DNA from: Adineta vaga
Taxonomy: Eukaryota; Rotifera
Assembly (NCBI GenBank): GCA_021613535.1
Contig: CP075492.1
Location: forward strand, 6,758,001-6,822,000
Reading direction: 5' to 3'
DNA length: 64,000 nucleotides
This document shows positions 36,877 to 48,400 of the stretch, one piece after another (the stretch's first letter is position 1; each line of letters begins with the position of its first letter). A model generated the notes under the pieces. That model searched no databases. It was not told where the DNA came from and was given only the letters and a program-made list of their open reading frames with translations. Both the position numbers and the translations under genes were made by a program.

Positions 36877-37177
36877 TATTCAAGTTAAAAAGTAAAAAGA
36901 TGAATGAATAGATGGTTTGCGTAAAAGAAGAAAATGACGAAGTAGATTTTGTTTTCCTCCACATTTGAGACGTCGAAGTTAAATGTCGAATAAATAATTG
37001 TATATTTACTCTCACTTGTTTCTATCGCCCTCTACGCGATGATGAAATGTAAAATTTGTATGAGATATTTTGATCAAAACTTTTCTCTACTTTTATGAGT
37101 TTTATTGATAATGAATAATAATGAATAAGAACCTTATGAATGATTAATTTAGTTCGGTACTATAAAATGAATATGAG
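36877..37177. other. spacer between tandem GST genes
   Basis: About 300 nt that must hold the 3' end signals of copy 2 and the promoter of copy 1, both on the minus strand. Nothing else was seen. Confidence 0.5.
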
Positions 37178-38006
37178 TTATTTTAATGTTTCAGGTAGTT
37201 TTGCCAAATATTCATCTTCTTTTGGTGATCCAGTAAAACGTTTGAACAATAAACCTTTGTTGAAATAATTTGATATTCCTGGTCGTTCTAGCATCACCTT
37301 TTCTAATTTGACCAAAGCTTGACGATCATCTTCACCAGGTAACATTTTTTCAGTATAATCTCGTGCAAGTGTAAATGCTTCGAAGACGAAATAATCAGCG
37401 ATAGTTGGTTCTGTTTGATCATAGAAAAACGATGTTGAACTTTTTTTCAATAAATTATTCAATGCTTTCAAATCATTTGGAACCTTTTTTGTCATACGAT
37501 TCATCGGGTTACTTTCAGTAACAAAATCAGCAGCACTCCAAATACATGTTAAAACATTTGAGATGATATCAGTATATGCACATGAAACAACACCATCAAT
37601 ATATCCGTGTAGAACATCTTCTTCATCGATTGATGATGTTAATTTACCATATAAATCAAATTTTCGTGCTAAATATTGTCCTGTGAAAAATAAAAGAGAT
37701 AAAAAATATCTAAAGTTTATAATCATATGTATTAAACGTACCAATAGGTAAAGTTTGGGCAAAAATATGTTTATCGTTCCAATGAAGAACAGGTAAATTG
37801 CGGAAAGGACCAGATATATTTTCATCAGCTTTATGTTGTACCCATGATTCGAGTGCCTTTTCAATTAATTCAAAATCTTCTTGATAATCGACATTTTTAT
37901 TCGTTGCAGCAATATCTGCTAACATATATCGAACAGATTGAACGCGACCACGAGCATTCCAATAACGAAGTCGAATTTTGATAGGTTCTGATGTTTTTGT
38001 AGACAT
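37178..38006 (-). CDS. glutathione S-transferase, sigma-type (copy 2)
   Basis: Exons 37742-38006 and 37178-37680 with a 61-nt intron give 255 residues. It starts MSTKTSEPIKIRLRYWNARG, with catalytic Tyr in RYWNARGR. FRNLPVLHWNDKHIFAQTLP is the glutathione-site segment, then QYLARKFDLYGKLTSS. The C-terminal domain has YDQTEPTIADYFVFEAFTLA and ends EYLAKLPETLK. The ATG at 38006 is the first in-frame Met with family register. Compared with copy 1, the N-terminal domain is well conserved and the central helices (37440-37580) differ most, which suggests divergence of the electrophile site. Its 3' end lies 301 nt upstream of the start of copy 1, so each copy probably has its own promoter. Confidence 0.9.
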
Positions 38007-38291
38007 AGTATTCACTGTCGAGGAAAAATAACAAATGTATACGTTTTATGTCGAGGAGTGTCGTTTAAACGATGAAAAAAAACATCGACAACAGCATGAC
38101 TAGGCGTTTTTTCCTCTTATCCTGTAGCTTATCTTGTAAATATGTCACTAACACAGTTATGAGTTATCAAGAGACCATCTATTTACTGAATTTATAAGTA
38201 TATATTTTTATTATCAAAAACAAAAAGATGTTCTGTTTCAATTAAAACGAATATTACAAAATTTGAATTTTTCTTCGATGTTTTTTTTTTT

Positions 38292-40966
38292 CTATACATA
38301 AAGACTATCTGATGTAAATGCTGATGTATCTAGATTCGTAATTTGATGATGTTCAACTAAGGCATATAATTGTTCGAAACGTTTGAGACTATCTTGATAG
38401 GCTTGTTGTGATGAATGTATTGAATCTACCGATGCAGATGGTGGTCGAATAGTTAATTGTTGTACATGATCCGATGAAATATCCGATGATCCATAAACAC
38501 CTTCATCGATATCAGTACCAATCAGTCGATTATTTAAATGTGTTAAATATCTTTGAACCTAAACAATTTCATGTTGATAAGATTACTTTTCGATAGAGAC
38601 GAGAAAAACGGTTTTAAATTACCTTTTCGGAATAATCAAAATCACTTTGATGGATACCGCTCGGCTTGATTACTTTCATATCTACTGCTGCTGCTGCTTG
38701 TTGAACTCCATATTGATAGACACGATTCGATGAATTCTTAAAGAACAAAGAAGTTTAATCGTATTTTGTTTTCTTGAAGGAAAAGAAATTGAAGAGATTA
38801 ATGTAGCATACAATCATTAATCTATATATAAACATACATATCGTCTATTCAAATGAAGCAAGGTCAAATAACAATAGAAAATCAGTTATGGGTGTCAAAA
38901 TAAGAAAATAATTCAATGTAAGAAACTTTCACTCTGATCATTTCGTTCGCACTATCCAAAAGACATGTGAACGTGATCAGTTATTATCATATTTGTTCAT
39001 ATTACGTTTCCTTATTCCTATTCAAATACGTAAATTCTTTTGATCATCTAATAGGAAAAATGATCTAACTGTGTCTATTTGTTTTTTTTCTTCTCCCAAT
39101 AGCAAATAGAGTAACTTACCAATCTATCATCGAAAATTTCGATTGTTGTCTTTTGTGATGAACCTGTTCGTTCATTTGAACTTGTTGTACTACCATTCGA
39201 TGATGAATTGGGAATGGATTTCTTCGATGGATTTCTTTGTTTTCTTCGTAAGATAAAGGCGATTAGAAAACATACGGAAATTAAGATTGCAGAAAGAAAA
39301 ATAATAATAAAAAATGTAATAAATAAGACTATAGTTGTATTTTCCATTGGAAAACTTTTTGTTAACATTGTTTCATTGATTGAATGTATTCGAATGGGTA
39401 TCGATATTGTATTCGTTAGATTTCCACTATCATAAACAGTGACATTAATGATAAATGTTCCTGGCATGTCAGGCATTGAACGAAGAATTAATGTTCCATT
39501 ATTAATTAGATTTATATCGAGCGATGGTGAAACGGTATATGAATATGAGAAAATATTCGATTGAGAATGATCACGATCTTGAATGATGAATTGAGTAAGA
39601 ATAAATGGAACATCAGTTGTTTCATAAGGAATTAAAAATGATTGATTAACAGGTAATGAAGAAATAATCTCCGGTGGATTATCATTACAATCTTCAATCA
39701 ATAGATGAAGTAATGTAGATGAGGATAAAGATGGAATACCAAAATCAACACATTGTAAATGAATAACAACTGATTGTTCACTTTCATAATCGAATGATGA
39801 AGAATTTGTTGTTTGTAATGAATATGCATTTGTTGTCAAATAGATTAGATTTAAACGAGTATCATTCAATGTACAACTTACACGACCATTATCACCAGAG
39901 TCTTCATCAGTAATATAAATATACAATAAAGGTGTATCTAGATAGATAGATTTATATTTCGAAAGTCATGTTTTCCAAAACTATATCTTACGTACCTTTT
40001 AATGTACATTCTGGTAGATTGATCAAACGATTATTCATTTTAGTTCCATTAACTTCAGTTAATAAAACATCTGGAGAATGATCATTAACATCTGTTACAT
40101 CAATAATCAATGTTGCATAATTGGTCAGCTGTGGCACACCATTATCTTGTGCTATAAAATTGGTAATTGAACAAGTAAAAGAATCGATTAAAAAAATCTA
40201 CCTTTTATTGTGAATGAATATGTTCGTAATTTTTCATAATCTAAAGATTTCTTCAAATAGATTTCACCTGTCTGTTGATTGATGATAAATGTTGATGAAT
40301 GATCATCGATTGAATACGTTATTCGAGCATTCTCATTCTCATCTCGATCAGTTGCATGAATTTTTAAAATAATCGAATCAATTAGATAATTTTCTGGAAG
40401 TGATTTTTGATAAATCATTTGTTCAAAGATCGTAGCATTATTATTCATTAAATAAAAGAAAGGAAAATTTACTTTATAACCACAATTTTAACGTATTGTT
40501 CTCCAGACAATGCTGGCTGTCCGCCATCAGATGTAATCGTTTGCTCCAAATGATTTCAATTTATTTATTAATCTCGATTTCCAGTTAGTATATGAAATGA
40601 TTTTTATTCTTTTTCTTAAGCAAAATGGGTTATTTATTATTGGTTTTAAATCATAATATTGGATTAAGAATAGACTATATTCATTGCCATGCTTTGATCA
40701 GGTGAAGTTTCATAATCAATTCGTACACTTTTCGGTATGACAAGTTCTATAGTTGATTGTCTAAATGTTGATGAATGATCATAGGTAACTAATGATAATT
40801 TTAATAATAATGTTAAAGAAAAATTTTCAAAAAAGGCTCTTTAAAATTAACTTTCAATAACTATTTGAAGAGTGAGGACATTGTTGTGAAGGTTTATAAT
40901 AAATGGGGATAAGAATAGTCTGATACATATTACGAATATTTTTACAAATAAGAAGAATTCTTTCAT
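38292..40966 (-). pseudogene. protocadherin-like gene, truncated or decaying
   Basis: Cell-adhesion cadherin family. Read leftwards: a possible signal peptide from an ATG at 40966 (MKEFFLFVKIFVICIRLFLS); a fragment IELVIPKSVRIDYETSPDQS (near 40750); SDGGQPALSGEQYVKIVVI (near 40510), typical of a cadherin-repeat end; then LPENYLIDSIILKIHATDRD, ARITYSIDD and QTGEIYLKKSLDYE (40200-40450); ATLIIDVTDVNDHSPDV (near 40090); LIEDCNDNPPEI; and a final repeat. A membrane helix lies at about 39290-39350 (IVLFITFFIIIFLSAILISV), then a cytoplasmic tail in further exons ending SDSLYV at 38292. The part from 40448 down splices well. Upstream, the pieces are in clashing frames with in-frame stops and most cadherin repeats are absent. 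It may be a short real gene with an unseen 5' part, or a pseudogene. SLYV could be a PDZ ligand. Confidence 0.6.
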
Positions 40967-41046
40967 GGTTTTATTTAGACAGACACACAACATGTAACTT
41001 CATATCGAATAAAGAAAAAGTATGTTACTGCAGTAATATAGCAGTT

Positions 41047-41811
41047 TTATTTGAAACGATACAGTTCACGCACACGCTTTAAATCGATTTTCTTTGTATC
41101 TGATAAATTAATAAAATGTCTAACTTGCCATGTTTTAGTTGTAGTTGCCTGCGTGCTTTCTGTTTTAACCCAAGGTGCATAGATTCGAATTGCACGTTTT
41201 CCACCCTTGCCATTTTTAGAGAGAATATTTTGAGAGGCTAAAACACTTTTGGTGAATATAAATTGACCAAACTTTTCACCTTCTCGCACGCATATAACAT
41301 ATATATCAATTGGATCATTTATATCATATGGCATAATTGGACCTTTTCCGATTCGTTTCCATAAAGTTACAAACTGACCAACTTTCGTCGGCGTAGTCTT
41401 AGCAACACGGAATTTAATGTGAACCTTGTTTATCGAAAAATCAAATGCTCCATATTCATCACTTTCCGGTTCGTTTTTTGGTTTTGAAGCGCTGCTTATA
41501 CCATATGGTTCATATACTAATTTATACGACAAATGAAGATCTGGATGTTTTCTAAAACCATCTTCGTAATTTTTTTCTGATACATCCGATGGACCTGCTT
41601 GCTCATTAGTTTTACTAAGCTTTTCTAATTGCTTTTTTTGTTCGTTGATGGAAGGAAGTATTTTCTGTTTTTTTACTTTTGATTCCATCGATCCTTCATC
41701 TTTTTTATCATTTGAACCAGCAACCTTTTCAGTTTCTGTCTTTCGTTTAGTTGGTTTTGAAGATTTTCCGGATGAAATTTCTTCACTTTCTTTTGGTTTA
41801 ATTTCTGACAT
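41047..41811 (-). CDS. MepB-family protein, probable bacterial acquisition
   Basis: Has 254 residues in a single exon. Residues about 95-254 match the bacterial MepB family as I know it: EPESDEYGAFDFSINKVHI, FRVAKTTPTKVGQFVTLWKR, GPIMPYDINDPIDIYVICVR, GEKFGQFIFTKSVLASQNIL, SKNGKGGKRAIRIYAPW and KTWQVRHFINL. MepB sits with the MepRA multidrug-efflux genes in Staphylococcus; its biochemical role is unsettled. Residues 1-90 are an added Lys/Glu/Ser-rich region (KPTKRKTETEKVAG, MESKVKKQKILPS) that could act as a nuclear localisation signal and is not typical of bacterial members. No introns, in a region of intron-rich genes. The neighbours are a decayed cadherin and a bacterial-type megasynthase. 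The TAA stop overlaps AATAAA. The family call is firm; the transfer from bacteria is inference. Confidence 0.85.
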   Translation of the reverse strand: MSEIKPKESEEISSGKSSKPTKRKTETEKVAGSNDKKDEGSMESKVKKQKILPSINEQKKQLEKLSKTNEQAGPSDVSEKNYEDGFRKHPDLHLSYKLVYEPYGISSASKPKNEPESDEYGAFDFSINKVHIKFRVAKTTPTKVGQFVTLWKRIGKGPIMPYDINDPIDIYVICVREGEKFGQFIFTKSVLASQNILSKNGKGGKRAIRIYAPWVKTESTQATTTKTWQVRHFINLSDTKKIDLKRVRELYRFK

Positions 41812-43305
41812 CAGAAAGCGTTGAAATATACTTGGAGAATAGTAAGATAATTTATCAGAATAACTTGAATTTATCTAAAATTAAAGAAAAAAAGAAACAG
41901 CTGAGATTGAAGAATTTGAACACATGACTTCTGGATTTCTGGTCATATACGTGAAACAAAATCCTAGTCTAAGTTGAGTGTCAAGCAATACGTCATACTT
42001 AAAGTATTACAATATTAAATTCCTTCATTTTTAAATTAATTTACCTATAGACAGTATGAATCTATCGATGAATATCCTTATAATAATAGGTTATGAATGT
42101 TATGATCTTACTTTGAGGAATTGCATTTTTGATCGAATAACAGAAGTGCACTGTTTTAGCAGTATTTCTGTCACTGGAAACATACGTAAATCAACTGAAA
42201 TGATCTGATTAAAAGAAAGATTTCAAAAACAATCTAAACAAATTAAAAGGTTTTCATTAAAAACTGTGAGAAACTATACATAACTGCAATTAAGTTATAT
42301 TTAAAAAAGCACACTCTTAGTGAAGTCCTTTATATTCGTTTTATATCAGAATATACTAAAAGCCAAGCTATATTGCAAAAACCTCATTTGGATAATAAGC
42401 AAAAAATAGATTGATTTAGTTACATTATGTATGTGTCAAAACTCGTAATATAGGATTGATTGTGTTGTGTTTCTTACTCTGCATAACTGCCATTACTGCA
42501 AAATATAATATTAGTCTCCTTGCAATCAATGGTAAATTGTGCCAATATAGTATAATATATACCCCAGAATAGATGACGCTATTTATCGGTATTTATATTG
42601 TTGGATTAGACCGAATGTATTCTATGCCATGCCAGTGTAACACACGTACAACACAGATAGACTCAACAAAAATGGGAAAAAAGAGCTTTGATACCTCTAA
42701 TTGGCTTTGAAAACTTGTTTTTGACCAAGACTACCGCTCCCTCCGCCAAATCGTCACCGTTATTGATTTTCTGAATCCCTCATGGTTATAAGTTATGTAC
42801 ATATATATATACATGTATATATAGACATCGCTAGCGCGTCCTAAGTAAATAAGTATTAATATGAATAAGAATATAGGGGAAAAGAAGAATAGTTAGTTTT
42901 TCATCACATATATTTGAAAACTATTTTCTATAGTTGATAATAAACTAGTCTCTTACCAGGTTAATTTTACTTTTATTTCAGTCTTACTTACACTAAGCGA
43001 AACGTTTTATCACTTTGTTTACTGAAGTTATTAAAGAAGATTGAACAAGTGGTTTTAAAACCTTCTTTTGAATTTGTTAAAATGATTTAACGATTTTCTT
43101 TAATTTCGTTCGGAACATCTTCTAGGCTGTAACTCTCATCGCCAAAAGGTGACATGTCTGAAAACTACGCTGAAACCTACATCACCGAAATCACAGATTG
43201 TCGAAAAGAATATCGCCGAAATAGACTTCGCCGAACTTTCCTTAACTATTGACAATCTAAATCTACATATATCATTTTTAACAACCATTCACTTCGACGA
43301 TCATC

Positions 43306-43337
43306 GTGGGTGTGGGTGAGGGTGTGGGTGTGGGTGA
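43306..43337 (+). repeat. interstitial telomere-like TGTGGG repeat
   Basis: The plus strand reads about five units of GTGGGT, one as GAGGGT. TGTGGG is the telomere repeat reported for bdelloid rotifers. Five GGG runs with 3-nt spacers also make a textbook G-quadruplex motif. Confidence 0.75.
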
Positions 43338-43350
43338 TTAGCTAGTCTTC

Positions 43351-43373
43351 ACCCCGCACACACACCCACATCC
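43351..43373 (-). repeat. opposed C-rich half of the telomere-like tract
   Basis: 13 nt after the TGTGGG array the plus strand switches to a C-rich form with CACACCCACA, i.e. degenerate TGTGGG on the minus strand. The two tracts face each other across GATTAGCTAGTCTTC. Confidence 0.45.
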
Positions 43374-44596
43374 TCAAGATGGTATTTCCTAAGTTACGTT
43401 CCATGCAGGCAGACAGACAGACATTTTATACTCTGAAAAAAATAAAGAAGCTCTGGAGAATCTGTTAAGGTTCTGAAAAGTACCCAACTGTAGAAAACAC
43501 TCCAAATAGTTTTGAAGATGAAAATATGATTCCGATAATCTTTTACAGAATCTTTAGAGGTCTGTCGTAGACTGTAAGAACCTTGTTTTTATCCCCAGAG
43601 CAATTTGGAGTGGATTCAGCAAAGCTCTTTTACTTTTTTCGTACTATTACGAGTCGGCGAGACTATAGACTTTTTACTTTAGAACTATGCAGTTGATGCA
43701 TTTTTTAAAATGGAACATTAGAAAAAGCATATAACTGTTAGACATTGTGAAGATTCTTGACGGAAGAGATGTATGCGCTGATGGAACTACGCGTTTATTT
43801 ATTTCTTCCTCTTAAATCGCATCTTTTACCGACAGAAACACGCATTTATATATGTGCAACCAACAGAAAGAGAACGAAGAGAATAAATGTATAAGAGAGA
43901 GATACAGACGACAGAAAGAGAAGAACCAAGAAAAACGGATAGAACGATACCGTCATAGAAATCGTTACAGACATCAAAACACAACTAATATGATGTCTTT
44001 TTCATTCTGATTATACTTGCCGGTATTTAGGATTGTATAGTAACAAGTACAGCATAAGCAAAATTGGACTCTAAAAAAATAGTTGACTCTTTTTAAAAAA
44101 TTTTCATCGAAATTTTCTAGAAAAATCTCCTGCAAGTTCATGGCGTAAATTTAGTAGGATTCAAGATAAATCCTAGGAATTTCTTCCGAAAAAGTCCACC
44201 AAACGTCCGGATAAAGACTGTCATATTTGGCACGTAAAGACTTCATTTTTTCTCAATATATATGCATAACGATCAAATTCTTTAACTCACCTTTTTGAGT
44301 AATTGATCTGCTAAAGTAAATTCGTTCTCTTAATAATTCAAAAATTGCTCTGTCGTACTTTCCGCAAAGAAAATGATTTGAGCATGTGGAGAATGTACTC
44401 ACTTTGATACTGTTGGTACGAAATCGTCTCGAAGCAGTATTTTCGAATATTTCAAATCTAAAATAATGGCAATAAATATCATTATTTCACGAGTGTCAGG
44501 CCTAAATTTATATCGATTTGCTACCAATCACCGAACTCCTGCAAATTTAAATTGAAAGTCAAAATGTGAAGAATTTCAAGATAGTTTGCTTAAATC

Positions 44597-44602
44597 TTTA
44601 TT
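44597..44602 (-). promoter_or_regulatory. polyadenylation signal after the megasynthase
   Basis: TTTATT on plus (AATAAA on minus), 122 nt past the stop at 44724. It suggests eukaryotic 3' processing of this bacterial-type gene. Confidence 0.45.
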
Positions 44603-44723
44603 AGAATTATTTCAGTTAGAGAATGAAAATAAACTTGTAAGTTTGTGAAACTTTTTCATTAGAGAAATGAAGAACTTTGTAAAACGACATTGTTCAAAAA
44701 GTGTTTTAATTTTGAGTTTTTCT

Positions 44724-45480
44724 TTACAATTGGTTGAGCAGTTCCGAGACGATGTTTTTTAAACTCGGCGTGACAACTGGATATTCATGCTTGCCGTTAT
44801 GTTCATATCTACGTGGATTCAAAAAATCATTCATGAAGATTGGTACAGCTTGTTTAAACATCTCCATATCGTTTTGACCTGATATATGTAACGAAGGAAC
44901 ATCTAGTGGAGATTCATGATTAAATAATTGTTGCATCTCGAAGTAAGGACTACGCCACGGAGACATAGCGATTAAGAAGCATACATTAACAAGACCGAGA
45001 TCAATACCATCTTGATTACCTTTATTGAATAAAGCTTGAAGATGAAGCGCGACTGAGGCAACTGATGCACCTTCACAAAACCCGGCTAAACCGTCAAATT
45101 GTCCGTATTTCTCCGTAATGTGGCGAATATATTCAAAATTTTGTTTCCAACTTTGTTTTATCTTCTCATTTTCAGTATCTGATATCAATAAAGCTTTATT
45201 ACCATGAAATATTTGAGCAAACCAGTCAAAATCAGCACGCCATTCTCTATAGTTCGAATTCAAATTATATAGACGCTGCTCAACTAATGTGTCTAAGCCG
45301 ATTTCAGAGAGTTGTTGTTTGTTTGTAAAAGCCGGCATCTCATAAGGAGCATCAGGAACGATAAATTCTAAACAATTACTAAACTGTGTAATCCATCCAC
45401 ATCGCTCTAATAAATTGCACGCTATCGCTCCATCGGTACCTTGACCATGTAGAAAGAGAATACGATACTTCGGCTTTGAT
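44724..45480 (-). other. megasynthase: C-terminal FSH1-type hydrolase with Cys nucleophile
   Basis: Alpha/beta hydrolase of the serine hydrolase FSH1 family: YRILFLHGQGTDGAIACNLL (45431-45468), FDGLAGFCEGASVASVAL (45062-45086), SLHISGQNDMEM (Asp) and HNGKHEYPVV (His, 44778-44796). The elbow GFCEGA has Cys where FSH1 members have Ser. Probably the release enzyme or an editing hydrolase. Confidence 0.8.
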
Positions 45481-48400
45481 CGATATATTGAGGTTGACTT
45501 ATTAGCGAAAATACTTCTTTCTTCTAAAAGTTTTACCGGTTCTCTTCGACGTATTTCGTCAATAGTCGGTTTTAAAAGACTATGTAAATTAAGCTTTGAC
45601 GATAATTTGAGCACTTGTTGGTACTTATTCCATTCAACTTCTCTTTCTCGAATGAAAGTATTAAATGGACAGATACGGAGAGTTCGCTCTGAAAGGGTTC
45701 GTTTAGCTGGCGATAAAAAATCCCAAAGCAGTACCATCAATCTACCGTGTGTTTCTGTTTCACTCACTTGGCGCATTTTCACGAGAGCACTGCGTAAATC
45801 ATTAGGTCTTCGTTTAAAATGCAAATAAACTGATGCAAAAGTTTGTGCAAAAAACAAATAGCTTGAGCAGAGTAGAGAGTGAACTGCACGTGAGCGTTGA
45901 ACACCATCGTTATATACAAATATATTTGGATCTTCATTTACCCAAAGACCTTGAATATTACAATCTGATCCAAATATTTCTTTCACCAAGGCATCGTTCG
46001 TATTAAATCCTAAACATTTCAACAAAATATTTGCCCTAATTCGACGACCACCTCTAGTTACGACTTCATCTTGTTCTAAAGATTCGGGTATGTCTTGAAT
46101 TACTTCTAGTCGTCCAGTAGCTTGAGCTAAAAAGTATAGATCAGAAGCAGGAGGTACAGTATCCTGATCAAACATGAAATCACCATTTTCACTAGAAAAA
46201 CATGATAAAGCTTCAATGTCAACTCCAGCTGCTTGATACATTGGTCTCATAACTTCCATGACTGTTTTAATGGACATATTTCCTTCGCATGAATTTAATA
46301 ACCAATTACAAAAAGTAGAAAACACCATATTTCGTTTACGACATAGAATAGTTACATGTTCGGCTCCGTTTTCCAATGCAGTACGCATGTTTTCTACTGC
46401 AAAAGCACCATGTCCCAAAATAACAACTCTTGAATTTTCAAAAGTCGCTGGAGTTATATCATCATTAGTTCCAAAACCAAGCTTACCTTTGAATATATTT
46501 TCACCAGGAATATTTAGTTGACGTGGTTCATGAAGACCGCCTGTAAAGGCCGCTACACCTCCTACACGCATTTGAGAAGGCTTTCCATTTATTGTATAAT
46601 CAATCAGATACTCAGAACTATGTCCCAGGACCGAATGAACCCGATCAACATGAGTGTTCATTAGTATAGACACATTTTCACCAGCAAACGTTGAAACCAT
46701 ATCTTGAGCTCCTTTTAGAACATCATCTCGATTTGGGTACGTAGACGGCCAGGTTTTAAGTTCACGTGAATCAGAACAGCCAAAATCATACGAAGGTGAA
46801 TCTATTTGTAATTTAGAACTTGAATTTGCCCACAGCTTCCATACTCCTCCAATTTCAGACTTTGATTCCATGATAATTACTTTTTCCTTTGCTTGTACGA
46901 GCATCCTTGCAAAACTAAGACCTCCTAATCCGGCTCCAATAATTAGTGTCGGTCTACCTGAGGATGGAAAACTTAATGGAACTACTATTTGTTGTTGAAC
47001 TGCAGGTATTTGCACAATGGATTCAAGATGGTTAGCTAAAGTATGAACAGTAGGAAAATCAAAGAGTATTCCGGTTGATAATGGAATATTAAGTTTCTCT
47101 GAAAGTTGATTTCTAAACTCGACGGCACCTAACGAATCCATTCCAGCTTCTAGTAGTGCTTGATCATCTTGAATTTCTGTACCGATGACATCCTCTGCAA
47201 CTTGACGAATTAAAGAGATAACATTTTTGTTCTTAATTTCCGAACTTTCAAAATTCAACTTTTCGTTCATGGCATTTTTGTTCTGTTGATTAAGTCTTTC
47301 AACTAGAGTTGTTTTTAGATGTGGAATTGCGCGTGACCAGTCAGCAGGCGCTACACAAACTACGCCTAATCTACCTTCTGCAAAGAGTTTATCCAAAACT
47401 GCAGTCCCAAGTTTGTTTGAGATATTACCAAAACCGATACGTTCAGATCGTTTTAAAGCAGTTTTATTGTGTACTGCCATACCACCATCCGACCATGCGG
47501 CCCACTGAATGCTCAAAACTGGTTCTCCTTGATTTTTCCATGTCATAGCCATACCGTCCATAACAGCGTTCGATATAGCATAATTAGCTTGTCCCGCCGA
47601 ACCAAAGACTGATGCAACTGAGGAAAACTGGACGAAAAAGTCCAATGGCAAGAAGACCGAGCGGAGATTTGCAGCTCCTAGGACTTTCGGTTTAAACGAG
47701 TTTACTAATTTTTCTTGGTCCAAATTACTAATAGTGCTATCGAACAAAACACCTGCAGAATGAATAACTCCTTTAACAGGCGGCCACTGTAGTTCTTTGA
47801 GGTTGAGATGAACCTTCTTTACGCTGTTTAGATCTCCAACATCACATTCAAAACATTCTATAAATACTTTTCCTGATTGTTGTAATAATTCTAACTTTTC
47901 GTTGGCAATGTGATTCGGCTTTTTGCGTGATAAAAGAACTAAATTTGTTGCTCCAGAATCAATTATCCATTTAGCTGCAACTAGACCAAGAGCACCTAAT
48001 CCTCCACTGATTACATATGTTGTGTATGGATGTATTTCGAAAGGTTTCGAATTTATTTCAGAATAGGGCTTCATATGAACTAAACGCGGTACTTGTACCT
48101 CGAAATTACCGGTTAGGCGAAAGTCATAATCTTCTTGCTTTCGAGTACAGCTTATTGTTTCATATACTTTTGCAAAATTCATATTACTTGTTCGGTATAA
48201 AAATTCGAGAGACCAAATTCTCACACTATATATTTCTTGACGAGCAGTGCGAGCCAAAGCCCGAAGCGCTTCTCCTTTTTCATTATCTGATGTGATAAAC
48301 CAAACATGTTTTAGCTTCTGTAGCTGAGAATTTTGTAGGACAGTTAGTGCTATTTGAATTGTTTGTAACGTTTCTTCACCATGACCAAACAATAATATTG

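Larger units (their letters stand above)
41812..44723. other. 2.9-kb non-coding region with telomere-like tract
   Basis: No gene is supported here. Contents: a TATATA-type palindrome (about 42799-42822); short imperfect repeats of an ATCGCCGAAAT-like word (43165-43235); the TGTGGG tract (43306-43337) and an opposite C-rich tract (43351-43373); (CAGA)n at about 43410-43422; purine-rich stretches (43860-43945); and the megasynthase 3' flank with an AATAAA on the minus strand at 44597. Confidence 0.6.

Noticed and set aside
41881-42000. possible tRNA-like stretch upstream of MepB
   Set aside because: No complete cloverleaf with paired acceptor and T-arm could be drawn. No tRNA or rRNA was supported anywhere in the window.
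43306-43373. CRISPR-like or coding interpretation of the GT-rich tract
   Set aside because: Units are 6 nt without spacers, and the host is eukaryotic. A telomere-like simple repeat explains it.
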